From an uncultured Coriobacteriaceae bacterium (GTDB lineage Bacteria; Actinomycetota; Coriobacteriia; Coriobacteriales; Atopobiaceae), in assembly GCA_902790135.1 (NCBI GenBank), contig CADAQM010000010.1, forward strand, positions 31,997-95,996: DNA of 64,000 nt. Reading direction: 5' to 3'. A model generated the notes under the pieces. The model was not told where the DNA came from, did no database searches, and worked only from the letters and a program-made list of their open reading frames with translations. Below, in pieces: positions 8,440 through 20,320 of the stretch (its first letter is position 1; the number at the start of each line of letters is the position of its first letter). Both the position numbers and the translations under genes were made by a program.

Positions 8440-9357
8440 CTACGAGCAGCGCTCCAGATGGAAGGCCAGCGCGCCAATGAGGTTGGCCTCGTTGCCAAAC
8501 TTGCAGGTCACAATCTCGGGCTTGCCATAGGGCAAGAAGGCCGCCAGCGGATCGTAGAGGTCGTCGAAGGCCTTGCGAATGATCTCGGTCGTCTCGGGGC
8601 GAGCCGAAATGCCGCCACCGATGGCGTAGCGCTGCAGGTCGAGCGTGGCCTGCAGGCTCATGATGCCTGCCGCGGCCTGGAAGCCAAACTCCTCGAGCAC
8701 CGCCTTGGCATCCTCGTCGCCCGCCTCGTAGGCGTCAAAGAGCATGATGCCGTCGGCGCTCTCCAGGCCCTTGCGCTCGGCATAGGCCTTGGTGATGGAC
8801 GCCGCGGAGATGCGATTGGCCCAGAGCGCGCTCATGCTCTGCGGGAAGGGCAAGCCCATGGCGTTGAAGTCCACCAGCAAGCCCGAGAGCTCGCCCGCTC
8901 CACCGGTGTAGCCCATCCACACCTTGCCATTAAGCACGATGCCACCGCCCACGCCCGTGCCAAGCACGATGGCGGCACCAGACTCGGCATCGGCGAGCGC
9001 GCCTTGCCAGCTCTCTGCATACGCAGCGCACTTGCCGTCGTTGGCGATGGTCGCCGGCTTGCCGAAGACCGCCCCGTAGCGCTCCGCCGCCGGGTAGTCG
9101 TGAATCCAGCTGAAGGCACCGCCGGTGTGGGCGATGCCGGCCGTGGTGTCAATGCGCCCCGGCATAGAGATGGCCACGCCCGCATAGTCGTGGCCGGCCA
9201 CTTCGGCACGCACGGCCTCCAGCGCGGCAAACATCTCCTCCTCGCTCTTGTGGCTCACCGGCACCTTGCCCTGCGTCACAAACTGGCCGTCCTCGGTCAT
9301 TACCGCGTACTTGACGAAGGTTCCGCCGATGTCCAGAACCAGATACTGCTTCATCAT
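8440..9357 (-). CDS. ROK-family sugar kinase without the zinc motif
   Basis: 305 aa. An N-terminal ATP site LVLDIGGTFVKYAV, PGRIDTTAG, and the second phosphate loop GTGVGGGIVLNGK identify the ROK fold. The usual GHxxxxxxxxxCxCGxxGCxE zinc segment is absent; the corresponding region reads GGAGELSGLLVDF. That form is seen in beta-glucoside kinases (BglK-like) and some N-acetylmannosamine or allose kinases. Placed between a GH2 glycosidase and an esterase in a carbohydrate block, it probably phosphorylates a released sugar or disaccharide. Two tandem ATGs are possible starts; AAGGGAA precedes them. The zinc-type glucokinase of this window is at 32507. Confidence 0.85.
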   Translation of the reverse strand: MMKQYLVLDIGGTFVKYAVMTEDGQFVTQGKVPVSHKSEEEMFAALEAVRAEVAGHDYAGVAISMPGRIDTTAGIAHTGGAFSWIHDYPAAERYGAVFGKPATIANDGKCAAYAESWQGALADAESGAAIVLGTGVGGGIVLNGKVWMGYTGGAGELSGLLVDFNAMGLPFPQSMSALWANRISAASITKAYAERKGLESADGIMLFDAYEAGDEDAKAVLEEFGFQAAAGIMSLQATLDLQRYAIGGGISARPETTEIIRKAFDDLYDPLAAFLPYGKPEIVTCKFGNEANLIGALAFHLERCS

Positions 9358-9415
9358 CTCATTCCCTTCAAGGAGGCTGTCGGCTGTCCCGACGGCCCCC
9401 GCCCATACTCGAACG

Positions 9416-10729
9416 CTAGACGTTCAGCTCCATGATGAACGACTCTTCCTTGTCGCACGGTTTCCAAGTAGGAAGCCCTTCGCCGTTGGGGTCGCCCGTC
9501 TTCATGAAGTTGGCCCAGTAGTCCAGAATGCGCTCAGCCAAGGCGTGGTCGGCATCGGTCCACGGACGCCAGCAACGGTCGAGCGTGCCCATCGTGTACC
9601 AAAGCTCGCTCGAGTGCCAGGCACCCTGATCATCGCCTGGCAAGTCGCGTGTAAAGTAGTACATGTACGCCGGCTTGCGGCCCAGCTCCTCCAGCTTGTG
9701 CGAGAAAGCGAGGCAACCGGCATAGAGCGGATCGTCGGCAGGCTTGTCCATCTCGGGGGTAGTCATGATGTCATCTTTGGTGCATCCGATGAGGTACGGG
9801 ATGTCGGCAATGTGCCCATCGTCCATGACCTCGTAGTAGCCCTCGTTAAGCACCTTGCCATCCATCGTGGGCGTAAGGAAGAGACCCTTGGCCTCAGGCA
9901 TGGCCTTCTCGAAGAAGAGCGGGATGAGCGTCAGCACGCGGTTCGCCGAAAGGGCGCGCATCTCATCCAGACTCTTCACACCTGCCACCTCGGCAAAGTA
10001 CTCGCCGTAGTGCTCCTGGTCGGCGAGGGGCATATCGCGATGCAGGCCGCTGCCGTAGCTACCGCCGCTCTGCAGGATAGCCTTGGCAATCATGCCCTTT
10101 GCCATGGGAGACGAAACCAGAGTCTGGGTGCTCATGGCACCGGCGCTCTGACCAAAGACGGTAATGTTGTCTGGGTCGCCGCCAAAGGCCGCGATGTTGT
10201 CGTGCACCCAGGTGAGGGCCGCAATCTGGTCGAGCGTACCGTAGTTGCCCGAGGTACCAGCCTCGGCCGTAAGCCACGGATGCGCAAGGAAGCCAAAAAC
10301 GTTGCAGCGATACTCCACGCTCACCATGATTATGCCGCGCGCAGCGTAGGCAGCTCCGTCGAACTCCTTCTCGAAGGCATAGCCGCCCATGAAGGCGCCG
10401 CCATGGATCCACATCGCCACCGGGGCGTCATGGGCATCTTTGGGAGCCCAGATGTGCAGGTAAAGGCAGTCCTCGCTCGGATCGGCATCAAAGGCTGGAT
10501 CGTCGTAGAAGTCCTTGTCCCAAGGAGGACCCGAAACACCATCTTGCATACACTTGCCACGCCACTCGGTTGCCTCGTACACGCCGTCCCAGGGATCCAG
10601 CTCCTGAGGCGCGCACCAACGCAGTTCGCCTACTGGCGGCTTCGCATACGGAACGCTCTTGTACACCACGTAGCTCCCGCAATCCACGCCACGCATCTCA
10701 CCACTTGCAACCCTCACCGTCTTCCCCAT
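9416..10729 (-). CDS. Type-B carboxylesterase
   Basis: 437 aa alpha/beta hydrolase of the carboxylesterase/cholinesterase family, somewhat short for it. Evidence: YKSVPYAKPPVGELRW, the EDCLYLHIWAP signature, the oxyanion loop WIHGGAFMGG, the nucleophile elbow FGQSAGA (S195) and a late WHSSELWY histidine. There is no signal peptide. AAAGGGGA lies upstream of the ATG. It follows the GH1 gene on the same strand after a strong terminator, so it is probably transcribed on its own or with the ROK and GH2 genes. It may remove acetyl or aryl esters from plant-type glycosides; inference from context only. Confidence 0.9.
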   Translation of the reverse strand: MGKTVRVASGEMRGVDCGSYVVYKSVPYAKPPVGELRWCAPQELDPWDGVYEATEWRGKCMQDGVSGPPWDKDFYDDPAFDADPSEDCLYLHIWAPKDAHDAPVAMWIHGGAFMGGYAFEKEFDGAAYAARGIIMVSVEYRCNVFGFLAHPWLTAEAGTSGNYGTLDQIAALTWVHDNIAAFGGDPDNITVFGQSAGAMSTQTLVSSPMAKGMIAKAILQSGGSYGSGLHRDMPLADQEHYGEYFAEVAGVKSLDEMRALSANRVLTLIPLFFEKAMPEAKGLFLTPTMDGKVLNEGYYEVMDDGHIADIPYLIGCTKDDIMTTPEMDKPADDPLYAGCLAFSHKLEELGRKPAYMYYFTRDLPGDDQGAWHSSELWYTMGTLDRCWRPWTDADHALAERILDYWANFMKTGDPNGEGLPTWKPCDKEESFIMELNV

Positions 10730-10778
10730 TGCAAATCCCCTTTCGTTTGAATTGTTGCTAACTTACAACTATAAGAAA

Positions 10779-10810
10779 GCTGCCGGCAGCTCACGAGAAG
10801 CCACCGGCAG
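10779..10810 (-). terminator. Rho-independent terminator of the first GH1 gene
   Basis: On the minus strand, a 12-bp stem (CTGCCGGTGGCT against AGCTGCCGGCAG with two G-U pairs) and a 7-base loop are followed by TTTCTTAT. It lies 14 bases after the GH1 stop. Confidence 0.75.
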
Positions 10811-10823
10811 ATGTTGCAATTAC

Positions 10824-12315
<1,492 letters not shown>

Positions 12316-12377
12316 TATACTTTTTGAAAATACCGCCAAATGAAGCCCTCTCTGATGCGCCTCGCGAATCGCCCAGA

Positions 12378-13133
12378 CTAATCCTGCGACTTCAGGGAAT
12401 CCAGTTCCGCAATCAGCATGTCATTGAACAACGTAAAGAGCATGCTCTCGAGCGCAGCCGTGTGATGAGCGCTTACCTTGCCTGCCGTGGGCAGGAGGAT
12501 GACGCTGTCACAGAGACGTCTGAGCGAGTGCTTGCTGTTCATAGTTATGAGGGCGATGTAGGGCTGGTGAGCCTCGTCACGCTTGCGGATGCGCTGCAGC
12601 ATCGGGCGATACCACTCGCCCGATGCGACGGAAAAGATAACCATGACCTCATCGTCGCGATAGATGACATCCGCAAAGTCAAAGTCATTGTTCTCGGCAT
12701 CGATTGCAACTTTGGCGCGCAACGAGTGCCACAAGAAACGCGCAGCAAAGCTCGAGGTGTTGAATCCCAGGCAATGCACCTTACGGGCAGAGACAATGTG
12801 CTCTGCAAGGTCATGGAGGGCATCTCGGTCTAGCGTGCGCTCAGCCTGCACCAGAAAGCTTCCGAAGATCTCGGCCACGGTCTCCTGCTTGCCGTGCTGC
12901 GCACGCTGTTCGAGATCGAGCGCAAGCTGGTACTGCAGCTCAGCATATCCGGCGAAGCCCAGCTTCTTGGCAAAGCGCGTCAGCGCAGAAGGAGAGACAT
13001 CGAGGGTAGACGTGAGTCTGTCGTAGCTCTCGTGCGCAAACTCGTCAGGATATTTCCTCAACCGCTCGTACACGGCACGATCGGTCTTGGTAAAGGAGGA
13101 GAGCCTGGTCTCCATAAGGTCGAGCACATCCAT
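12378..13133 (-). CDS. RpiR-family regulator of the first beta-glucoside locus
   Basis: 251 aa. N-terminal RpiR-type HTH (FTKTDRAVYERL to SALTRFAKKLGFAGYAELQ, residues about 14-68) and a C-terminal SIS sugar-phosphate-binding domain (VHCLGFNTSSFAARF; VIFSVASGEW; ALITMNSKHSL). These regulators sense phosphosugars. It sits between the GH1 gene and the EIIC gene, whose promoters carry the same AT-rich 15-base element, so it probably controls both. It resembles the regulator at 24202 (shared SFxKTDRAxYE, TMNSKH/TTNSKH). GGGAG precedes the ATG at 13133. Confidence 0.9.
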   Translation of the reverse strand: MDVLDLMETRLSSFTKTDRAVYERLRKYPDEFAHESYDRLTSTLDVSPSALTRFAKKLGFAGYAELQYQLALDLEQRAQHGKQETVAEIFGSFLVQAERTLDRDALHDLAEHIVSARKVHCLGFNTSSFAARFLWHSLRAKVAIDAENNDFDFADVIYRDDEVMVIFSVASGEWYRPMLQRIRKRDEAHQPYIALITMNSKHSLRRLCDSVILLPTAGKVSAHHTAALESMLFTLFNDMLIAELDSLKSQD

Positions 13134-13254
13134 GCTGAGCTCCCGTCACTCATTTTCCTGCCACATATCTTAACCAACGCGATCCCGTGTGCCACCGCTT
13201 CTCTAATCTGGCGCAAGTAATCTCCAAATTGCAAAATGTTTTTTAATTTTGTTA

Positions 13255-13283
13255 TTGATTTTTAAAATTCTAGTCATTACTAT
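13255..13283 (+). promoter_or_regulatory. Promoter of the first EIIC gene with candidate operator
   Basis: -35 TTGATT at 13255-13260, 17-base spacer, -10 TACTAT at 13278-13283. The spacer begins with the palindrome ATTTTTAAAAT (13258-13268). The stretch 13255-13269 matches the GH1 promoter element at 12301-12315 in 13 of 15 positions. An RpiR operator is the simplest reading. Confidence 0.65.
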
Positions 13284-13338
13284 GAAGCTAAGGAAAGCCA
13301 AGAGACGGCTAGAGAAGGATTGAAGGAAAGGAAGTCCC

Positions 13339-14637
13339 ATGGCATCGCCAATGCAATCAATGACAGAGTGGATGCAGGCTCACGTTGCGCCAATCGCCAC
13401 CAAGCTCGGACAGAACAAGGTCCTCAGCGCAATCTCCGGAGGCATGGTTCGCTCGACCCCGCTCACCGTGGGTGTCGCAGCCATCGCGATCCTTGTCAAT
13501 CTGCCCATTCCCGGACTCACGGACTGGCTGACGGCTACCGGCTTCGTCGCCGCCGGCAACGAGATCGTCAACTCCACGATGTCGCTACTCGCCATCTACG
13601 TGTCGTTCCTCATCGCCCACCAGTACGCCAAGAATGATGGCACCGACCCCATCACCGCAGGCGTGCTTTCCATGGCCTGTTTCCTGTGCCTCATTCCCTC
13701 GACGATGACCCTCGAGGACGGCACGGCCATCAACACCTACGCCCAGAACTACCTCGGCTCCGACGGCATCTTCGTCGCCTTGATTCTCTCGGTCTGCGTA
13801 ACGGCGTTCTATGGATTCCTTACGAGGAAGAACATCAAGCTCTCCCTGCCCGACTCTGTGCCTCCCATGGTCGCCGACTCGCTCAGCCCCATCTGGTCGG
13901 CCATGATCATCTTCGTACTGGTGCTTCTCATGAAGGTCGGCTTCACCCACACTCCCTTCGGAAACGTCTTTGACTTCGTCAAGCAGGTCGTCTCCGCACC
14001 GCTCATGATCGTCGGCTCCTCGCCTTGGACCGCCATCAGCATCTTTACCCTTGCCAACCTCGTGTGGTTCTTCGGCATCCACCCCAACACCGTCATGTCC
14101 CTGGCCTTCCCTGTGCTCATGGCCGTCATGATGGAGAACCAGGCTGCCTTCCAGGCCGGCCAGCCCCTGCCGCACTTCCTGTTCTCTGCCGTCTCTACCT
14201 GCTGCTACTTCGGCGGCACCGGCAACACCATCGGCCTGTGCCTCGACATGTTCACGGCCAAGTCCGAGAAGTTCAAGGCCATGCGCGGCATCATGACCGT
14301 CCCCAACATCTTCAACATCAACGAGCCGGTCATCTTCGGCGTGCCCGTGATGCTCAACCCGATCTTCTTCATCCCCATGATTCTCTCCGCAGTGGTTCCT
14401 GGGGTCATCGCCATGATCCTGTGCTCGATCATCCCCTTCAACCTCAACCCCACCATCATGATGCCCTGGGTCACCCCCGCGCCCATCTCCGCGCTCTTCG
14501 CTGGCGGCCCCGTGTACATGCTGATCCTGCTGGTCTGCATCGCTTCGAGCGCTGTCCTGTACTACCCCTTCTTCAAGGTGGCCGACAATCAGGCCTATGA
14601 AGAGGAGCAGGCCTACGCCGCCGAGCACGCCGCGTAA
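13339..14637 (+). CDS. PTS EIIC, lactose/cellobiose class (first copy)
   Basis: 432 aa membrane permease with about ten hydrophobic segments. Starts MQAHVAPIATKLGQNKVLSAISGG, the conserved amphipathic opening of the cellobiose/diacetylchitobiose EIIC family; later GGTGNTIGL and the sugar-site motif NIFNINEPVIFGVPVMLNP are diagnostic. It moves a beta-glucoside inward while EIIB phosphorylates it. No EIIA or EIIB of the Lac class is encoded in this window, so partners must lie elsewhere. AAGGAAAGGAAG precedes the ATG. It is divergent from the RpiR gene and functionally pairs with the GH1 enzyme at 10824. Confidence 0.93.
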   Translation: MASPMQSMTEWMQAHVAPIATKLGQNKVLSAISGGMVRSTPLTVGVAAIAILVNLPIPGLTDWLTATGFVAAGNEIVNSTMSLLAIYVSFLIAHQYAKNDGTDPITAGVLSMACFLCLIPSTMTLEDGTAINTYAQNYLGSDGIFVALILSVCVTAFYGFLTRKNIKLSLPDSVPPMVADSLSPIWSAMIIFVLVLLMKVGFTHTPFGNVFDFVKQVVSAPLMIVGSSPWTAISIFTLANLVWFFGIHPNTVMSLAFPVLMAVMMENQAAFQAGQPLPHFLFSAVSTCCYFGGTGNTIGLCLDMFTAKSEKFKAMRGIMTVPNIFNINEPVIFGVPVMLNPIFFIPMILSAVVPGVIAMILCSIIPFNLNPTIMMPWVTPAPISALFAGGPVYMLILLVCIASSAVLYYPFFKVADNQAYEEEQAYAAEHAA

Positions 14638-14672
14638 GCTCTGCCCAAGCTCGCAAACAGCCCTTCCTTCCC

Positions 14673-14709
14673 AAGGGACTCGCAGGATTGCTCTTGCGGG
14701 TCCCTTTTT
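14673..14709 (+). terminator. Rho-independent terminator of the EIIC gene
   Basis: AAGGGACTCGCA pairs with TGCGGGTCCCTT (one T-G pair) and is followed by TTTTTG. It lies 36 bases after the EIIC stop. Confidence 0.85.
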
Positions 14710-14735
14710 GCTTGCATGAGATGTCGATGGGCACA

Positions 14736-14783
14736 AGGGACGGAGGTTTCCCTTCCATATTGGAACGGAAACCTCCGTCCCAA
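14736..14783. repeat. Long imperfect palindrome, REP-like
   Basis: GGGACGGAGGTTTCC (from 14738) pairs with GGAAACCTCCGTCCC (ending 14781), with a second short arm TTCC/GGAA around an ATATT centre. It lies between two convergent genes behind a complete terminator, so termination does not need it. It shares the GGGACGG head with other palindromes in this window. Confidence 0.7.
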
Positions 14784-14791
14784 GTGTTCCA

Positions 14792-15424
14792 CTACGCCTT
14801 GCGTACGGGGTGCCTGATCACGGTCTTGAGCTTCTCCGGCGCTGTCCGACGCGGGTCGTTGAGGTAAATCTCGTGATGACAGCGCTCGTCAGAAAAGTCC
14901 AGCTCATAGCCTTGAGCTGATGCAAAGGCATGCATGGCGTCCACCGTGGCGGGCTCGTCGTCGTAAGGGCCAAGATGCAGGCACTGCACGCAGAGCCCTT
15001 CCTCCAGCGTGAGAAACTCCGCCGACGAGAAATCGCACTTCTTCTTGCGTGTAGCTTCCTCGACCGCCCAGGCAAAGTCGTCTGGTCCTACAAAGTCAGG
15101 CAGCCGGATGCAGCTGATCCACTGGAAGTCCGCCTTACGCGCATAGTCCACGCCCGCAACGCCCTCTTGCCACCAGAAACCCTCGAGCGGCGGCACCACA
15201 TAGTCAACGTAGCCCTCAATGCTATGCGAGCCCTTCTTGCTCATCTTGATGGTGTACGAGATGCCATAGAGCACCTCCATGGCCTGCTGGTACGTACCGC
15301 CCTCCTCGTTGGGGTCACCCGCACCACGCACAGCCACATAGTTCATGGCGGGCACCGTCACGATGCTTGGCTTTTTGGGCGGCATGTAGAGTTCTTTGTA
15401 TTCCTTCTTGTAGTCTAGCGCCAT
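14792..15424 (-). CDS. GyrI-like small-molecule-binding protein
   Basis: 210 aa. Begins MALDYKKEYKELYMPPKKPSIVTVPAMNYVAVRG, the form of stand-alone GyrI-like (SHOCT/SOUL-fold, YdeI-type) proteins of Firmicutes and Actinobacteria; LHLGPYDDEPATVDAM and HHEIYLNDPRRTAPEKLKT are typical of the C-terminal part. Family members bind hydrophobic compounds, and some hydrolyse cyclopropanoids; no DNA-binding domain is attached here. AAGGAGG precedes the ATG. It is convergent with the EIIC gene and seems to be a single transcription unit. Confidence 0.85.
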   Translation of the reverse strand: MALDYKKEYKELYMPPKKPSIVTVPAMNYVAVRGAGDPNEEGGTYQQAMEVLYGISYTIKMSKKGSHSIEGYVDYVVPPLEGFWWQEGVAGVDYARKADFQWISCIRLPDFVGPDDFAWAVEEATRKKKCDFSSAEFLTLEEGLCVQCLHLGPYDDEPATVDAMHAFASAQGYELDFSDERCHHEIYLNDPRRTAPEKLKTVIRHPVRKA

Positions 15425-15561
15425 AGGGCACCTCCTTGATCGGTAGACCCTAGTTCACCCTATGCGCTGCAAATATACAAACATTTGTTCGCTCATGCAT
15501 CTGTCAAGCCTTTCGAGTACCATGGGCTACGTAAGAGGCGCTCAGCATTGAAGGGGCCGGC

Positions 15562-16351
15562 ATGTCACGCGCGCACTTTATCCATCGGGTCCTTGTGACT
15601 GGGACGCCGTGCCCCGTGACAGCTTTGTGCGTGCCATTCCCGCGCTCACCAGCCTGCCGCTTGACCTCACGTCCAATGTCACCTTCTTTACCGGCGAGAA
15701 TGGCTCGGGTAAGTCAACGCTGTTGGAGGCCATGGCCGTGGCCTACGGGCTCAACCCCGAGGGCGGCAGCCGCAACTATCACTTTGCGACCAACGACACC
15801 CATGCCTCCCTGCACGAAGCCACTCACCTAATGAGGTCTTCCGAGCGTCCTTGGGGAGCCTACTTCCTGCGGGCCGAGAGCTTCTACAACGTTGCCACGG
15901 CGGCGGAGGGCTACGAGTCGCGCTATTTGGGCCCGCATGCCGACGAGCTTCTGAACAGCGCAAACTTGCCGTCTGGGACAACGCTTGGCCAGGCTCGGCA
16001 GCTCTTGGGACGCAGCCTCCACGAGCTCAGCCACGGCGAGGCGTTTCTCGCCACCATCCAAGAGGACTTTCACGAGAACGGGCTCTACTTCCTGGACGAA
16101 CCCGAGGCGGCACTCAGCGTGTCGCGACAGCTGACGCTCCTCTACGAGCTGTACCAGCTGGCACAGCATGGCGCGCAGCTCATCGTGGCCACGCACTCCC
16201 CATCGTCCTTGCGCTGCCTGGCGCGCAGATCCTTCGCTTTGACGAGGAGGGCATCGAGGAGATTGCCTACGAGGACACCGAGGCGTACCAGACCATGAGT
16301 CTCTTCATGGCTGACCGCGAACGACTGCTCGCCCGCCTACTGGACGAGTAG
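15562..16351 (+). pseudogene. AAA/ABC-type ATPase gene broken by two frameshifts
   Basis: Reading three pieces together restores an OLD/RecF-like predicted ATPase of about 260 aa: FIHRVLV (frame from 15562), then DWDAVPRDSFVRAIPAL with Walker A FFTGENGSGKSTLLEA, GRSLHELSHGE, Walker B GLYFLDEPEAALS and LIVATHSP, then IVLALPGAQILRFDEEGI to the stop at 16351. The first shift is near 15595, the second just after TCCCC at about 16199; each looks like loss of one base. With intact neighbours and two separate lesions, decay is likelier than regulated frameshifting, but sequencing error is possible. The restored form matches small ATPases that often stand alone in Actinobacteria. Confidence 0.8.
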
Positions 16352-16381
16352 TCAGAGCGGGACAATCAAGACGGAGGCTTT

Positions 16382-16477
16382 GTCCCATTGACTCGGAAGG
16401 GATACACCGGCGAAACCGACCCCGCCGAGATCGAGACGATGAACGAGTCCATCGAGTTCATCATTAATCACTGGTAG
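16382..16477 (+). pseudogene. Possible 3' fragment of a lost gene
   Basis: A short open frame without a start reads KGYTGETDPAEIETMNES and continues to INHW and a stop at 16475. It looks like the C-terminal end of a normal protein (acidic helix, clean stop), but I cannot name the family. It follows the broken ATPase gene and could be a remnant left by a deletion. Confidence 0.3.
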
Positions 16478-16496
16478 GGACTCTTGACATAGATGG

Positions 16497-16531
16497 AACG
16501 CGGCACCTCTCCCTAAGAGAGGTGCCGCGTT
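16497..16531 (+). terminator. Strong hairpin terminator
   Basis: A perfect 15-bp stem, AACGCGGCACCTCTC against its exact complement, with a 5-base loop, followed by CTTCTT. It lies behind the ATPase pseudogene and the small fragment. Confidence 0.8.
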
Positions 16532-16547
16532 CTTCTTAGCTGTCTGT

Positions 16548-16575
16548 GGAACACCACTCCCAGGAGAGGTGTTCC
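16548..16575 (-). terminator. Hairpin downstream of the second GH1 gene
   Basis: GGAACACC-A-CTCC pairs with GGAG-A-GGTGTTCC around a 2-base centre, 10 bases beyond the GH1 stop. No clear U-run follows on the minus strand. Confidence 0.6.
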
Positions 16576-16584
16576 GTCCATTTT

Positions 16585-18902
<2,318 letters not shown>

Positions 18903-18965
18903 CTCGGCCACCTCTCAGGCATCATGTTTGCAGCATTGCTAGGCGCTATGGTAGCCCTCGTTCGT

Positions 18966-19011
18966 TTAAAAGAGTCCTTCCGCCCAGGCGGCACAGACCC
19001 AAGCGGAAGGA
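18966..19011 (-). terminator. Terminator of the glycosyltransferase gene
   Basis: TCCTTCCGC and GCGGAAGGA (18975-18983 and 19003-19011) form a 9-bp stem; on the minus strand it is followed by CTCTTTTAAA. It lies directly after the glycosyltransferase stop. Confidence 0.7.
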
Positions 19012-19019
19012 TGAAACAC

Positions 19020-20216
19020 CTATGCGCGCTCGATAAAGCTCATGAGCGCGTCAGCCGAGGCCTTTGCTCCACCAAGGGACTTCATGTCCTCGGAGAACTC
19101 GGCCGCCGTCTCATGGAAGCTCGGCTCCTCCAGCAGGCGCACGATGGCATCACGCAGACCCTCCGACGTAATGGCATCCTTGTCCAGGAAGGCCAAGCCT
19201 AAGCCCTTCTCCTGCACCTGACGTGCGGTGATGGCCTGCTCCTCCATCTGCGGGATACACACCATGGGCACGCCGTAATAGATAGCCTCGCCCGTGCCGC
19301 CCATGCCGGAGTGCGTGATGAAGACGCTCGCCTGAGAAAGAAGGTCGAGCTGAGGCACCATCTGACCAAGCTCCACGTTCTCAGGCACGTCAGAAAGCGA
19401 CGCGGGGTCGATCATGCCCGTAGCCGCAAAGACATTAACGTCCAGGTCGCGCACCGCATCAAAGAGGATGGGATAGTACTCGGGCCAGTTGTTGAAGGCG
19501 GTTCCGAGCGACGAGTACACCAGCGGCCGGCCGTTGTCGGGGGCGGTCCAGCTGCCAAAGGTACTGCGCTTGCCCATCTGTACGCCCGTGAAGACGAAGC
19601 TGTCATCATAGGTCTCGGCATACGGCACCAGGCGCTTCTGCATCATCACCAGGTTGAGGTCACCGCGACCATCGAAGATCTCCTTCACGGTCATCTTGCG
19701 GCAGCCGTACTTGGCCGCGAAGCCTTCGGCGATGCCATCGGCAGCGAGGCGCAGCGGGTGGTCAGCCGGCACGGACGCAAATCCCTCGGCCACCGAATAG
19801 TGGTCGTTGGAGGGATAGCTCGTGTACAGCATGACGTTGGGGACGTGGAGGGCGTCCGCGGCAATGGTGCCCGCAATGCCAGCGAAGTCGTGGACGATCG
19901 CGTCAGGTACGTCGTTGCGCAGCGTGTCGAGCACCGTGTCGACATAGGCGCCTGCCTCGTTCAGGAACAGGAACGGCACGACAGCGGCGACGTTGTCATC
20001 GGCGCCGTCGTCCTTTTTCTCCTGCTTCTGAGGATCGTTATCGGCCATCCACGAAGGAACAGCCACGAACGTAGCACCCGTAGGCTCAATCACCTTGCGG
20101 AAGTCCTCCGGACAGAAGTAGGTTACGCGCTCGCCGCGCGCCACCAGCTCGCTCGCAAGCTGCAGGGTGGGATTAACGTGGCCAAACGCACCGAGAGATA
20201 CGAACGCAACGTGCAT
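19020..20216 (-). CDS. UGT/MGT-type glycosyltransferase (GT1-like)
   Basis: 398 aa. N-terminal MHVAFVSLGAFGHVNPTLQLASELVARG, central YSSLGTAFNNWPEYY and the C-terminal donor-binding block FITHSGMGGTGEAIYYGVPMVCIPQMEEQ place it in the GT1/macrolide-glycosyltransferase family, which transfers sugar from a nucleotide donor to small hydrophobic acceptors or lipids. The ATG at 20216 has AGGAG upstream; the frame opens 11 codons earlier without one. It follows a PTS EIIC gene on the same strand, an unusual neighbour. Roles could be drug or bile-compound glycosylation, or glycolipid synthesis; the sequence does not decide. Confidence 0.88.
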   Translation of the reverse strand: MHVAFVSLGAFGHVNPTLQLASELVARGERVTYFCPEDFRKVIEPTGATFVAVPSWMADNDPQKQEKKDDGADDNVAAVVPFLFLNEAGAYVDTVLDTLRNDVPDAIVHDFAGIAGTIAADALHVPNVMLYTSYPSNDHYSVAEGFASVPADHPLRLAADGIAEGFAAKYGCRKMTVKEIFDGRGDLNLVMMQKRLVPYAETYDDSFVFTGVQMGKRSTFGSWTAPDNGRPLVYSSLGTAFNNWPEYYPILFDAVRDLDVNVFAATGMIDPASLSDVPENVELGQMVPQLDLLSQASVFITHSGMGGTGEAIYYGVPMVCIPQMEEQAITARQVQEKGLGLAFLDKDAITSEGLRDAIVRLLEEPSFHETAAEFSEDMKSLGGAKASADALMSFIERA

Positions 20217-20277
20217 GGTACTGCTCCTTTTCTTATTAGATGCTTTCACTTATGAATGAACTACTAAACGGGTTAAT

Positions 20278-20304
20278 CGCCGGGAGGCCAATGGCCTCCC
20301 GGCG
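20278..20304 (-). terminator. Perfect 12-bp hairpin after the second EIIC gene
   Basis: CGCCGGGAGGCC and its exact complement with a 3-base loop lie 17 bases after the EIIC stop. A U-run is lacking, so the glycosyltransferase downstream may still be reached by read-through. Confidence 0.6.
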
Positions 20305-20320
20305 TATGGGAAGGAAGGGG

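Noticed and set aside
15562..16351. Programmed frameshifting in the ATPase gene
   Set aside because: Two separate shifts, neither at a typical slippery site with a stimulatory structure, fit decay or sequencing error better.
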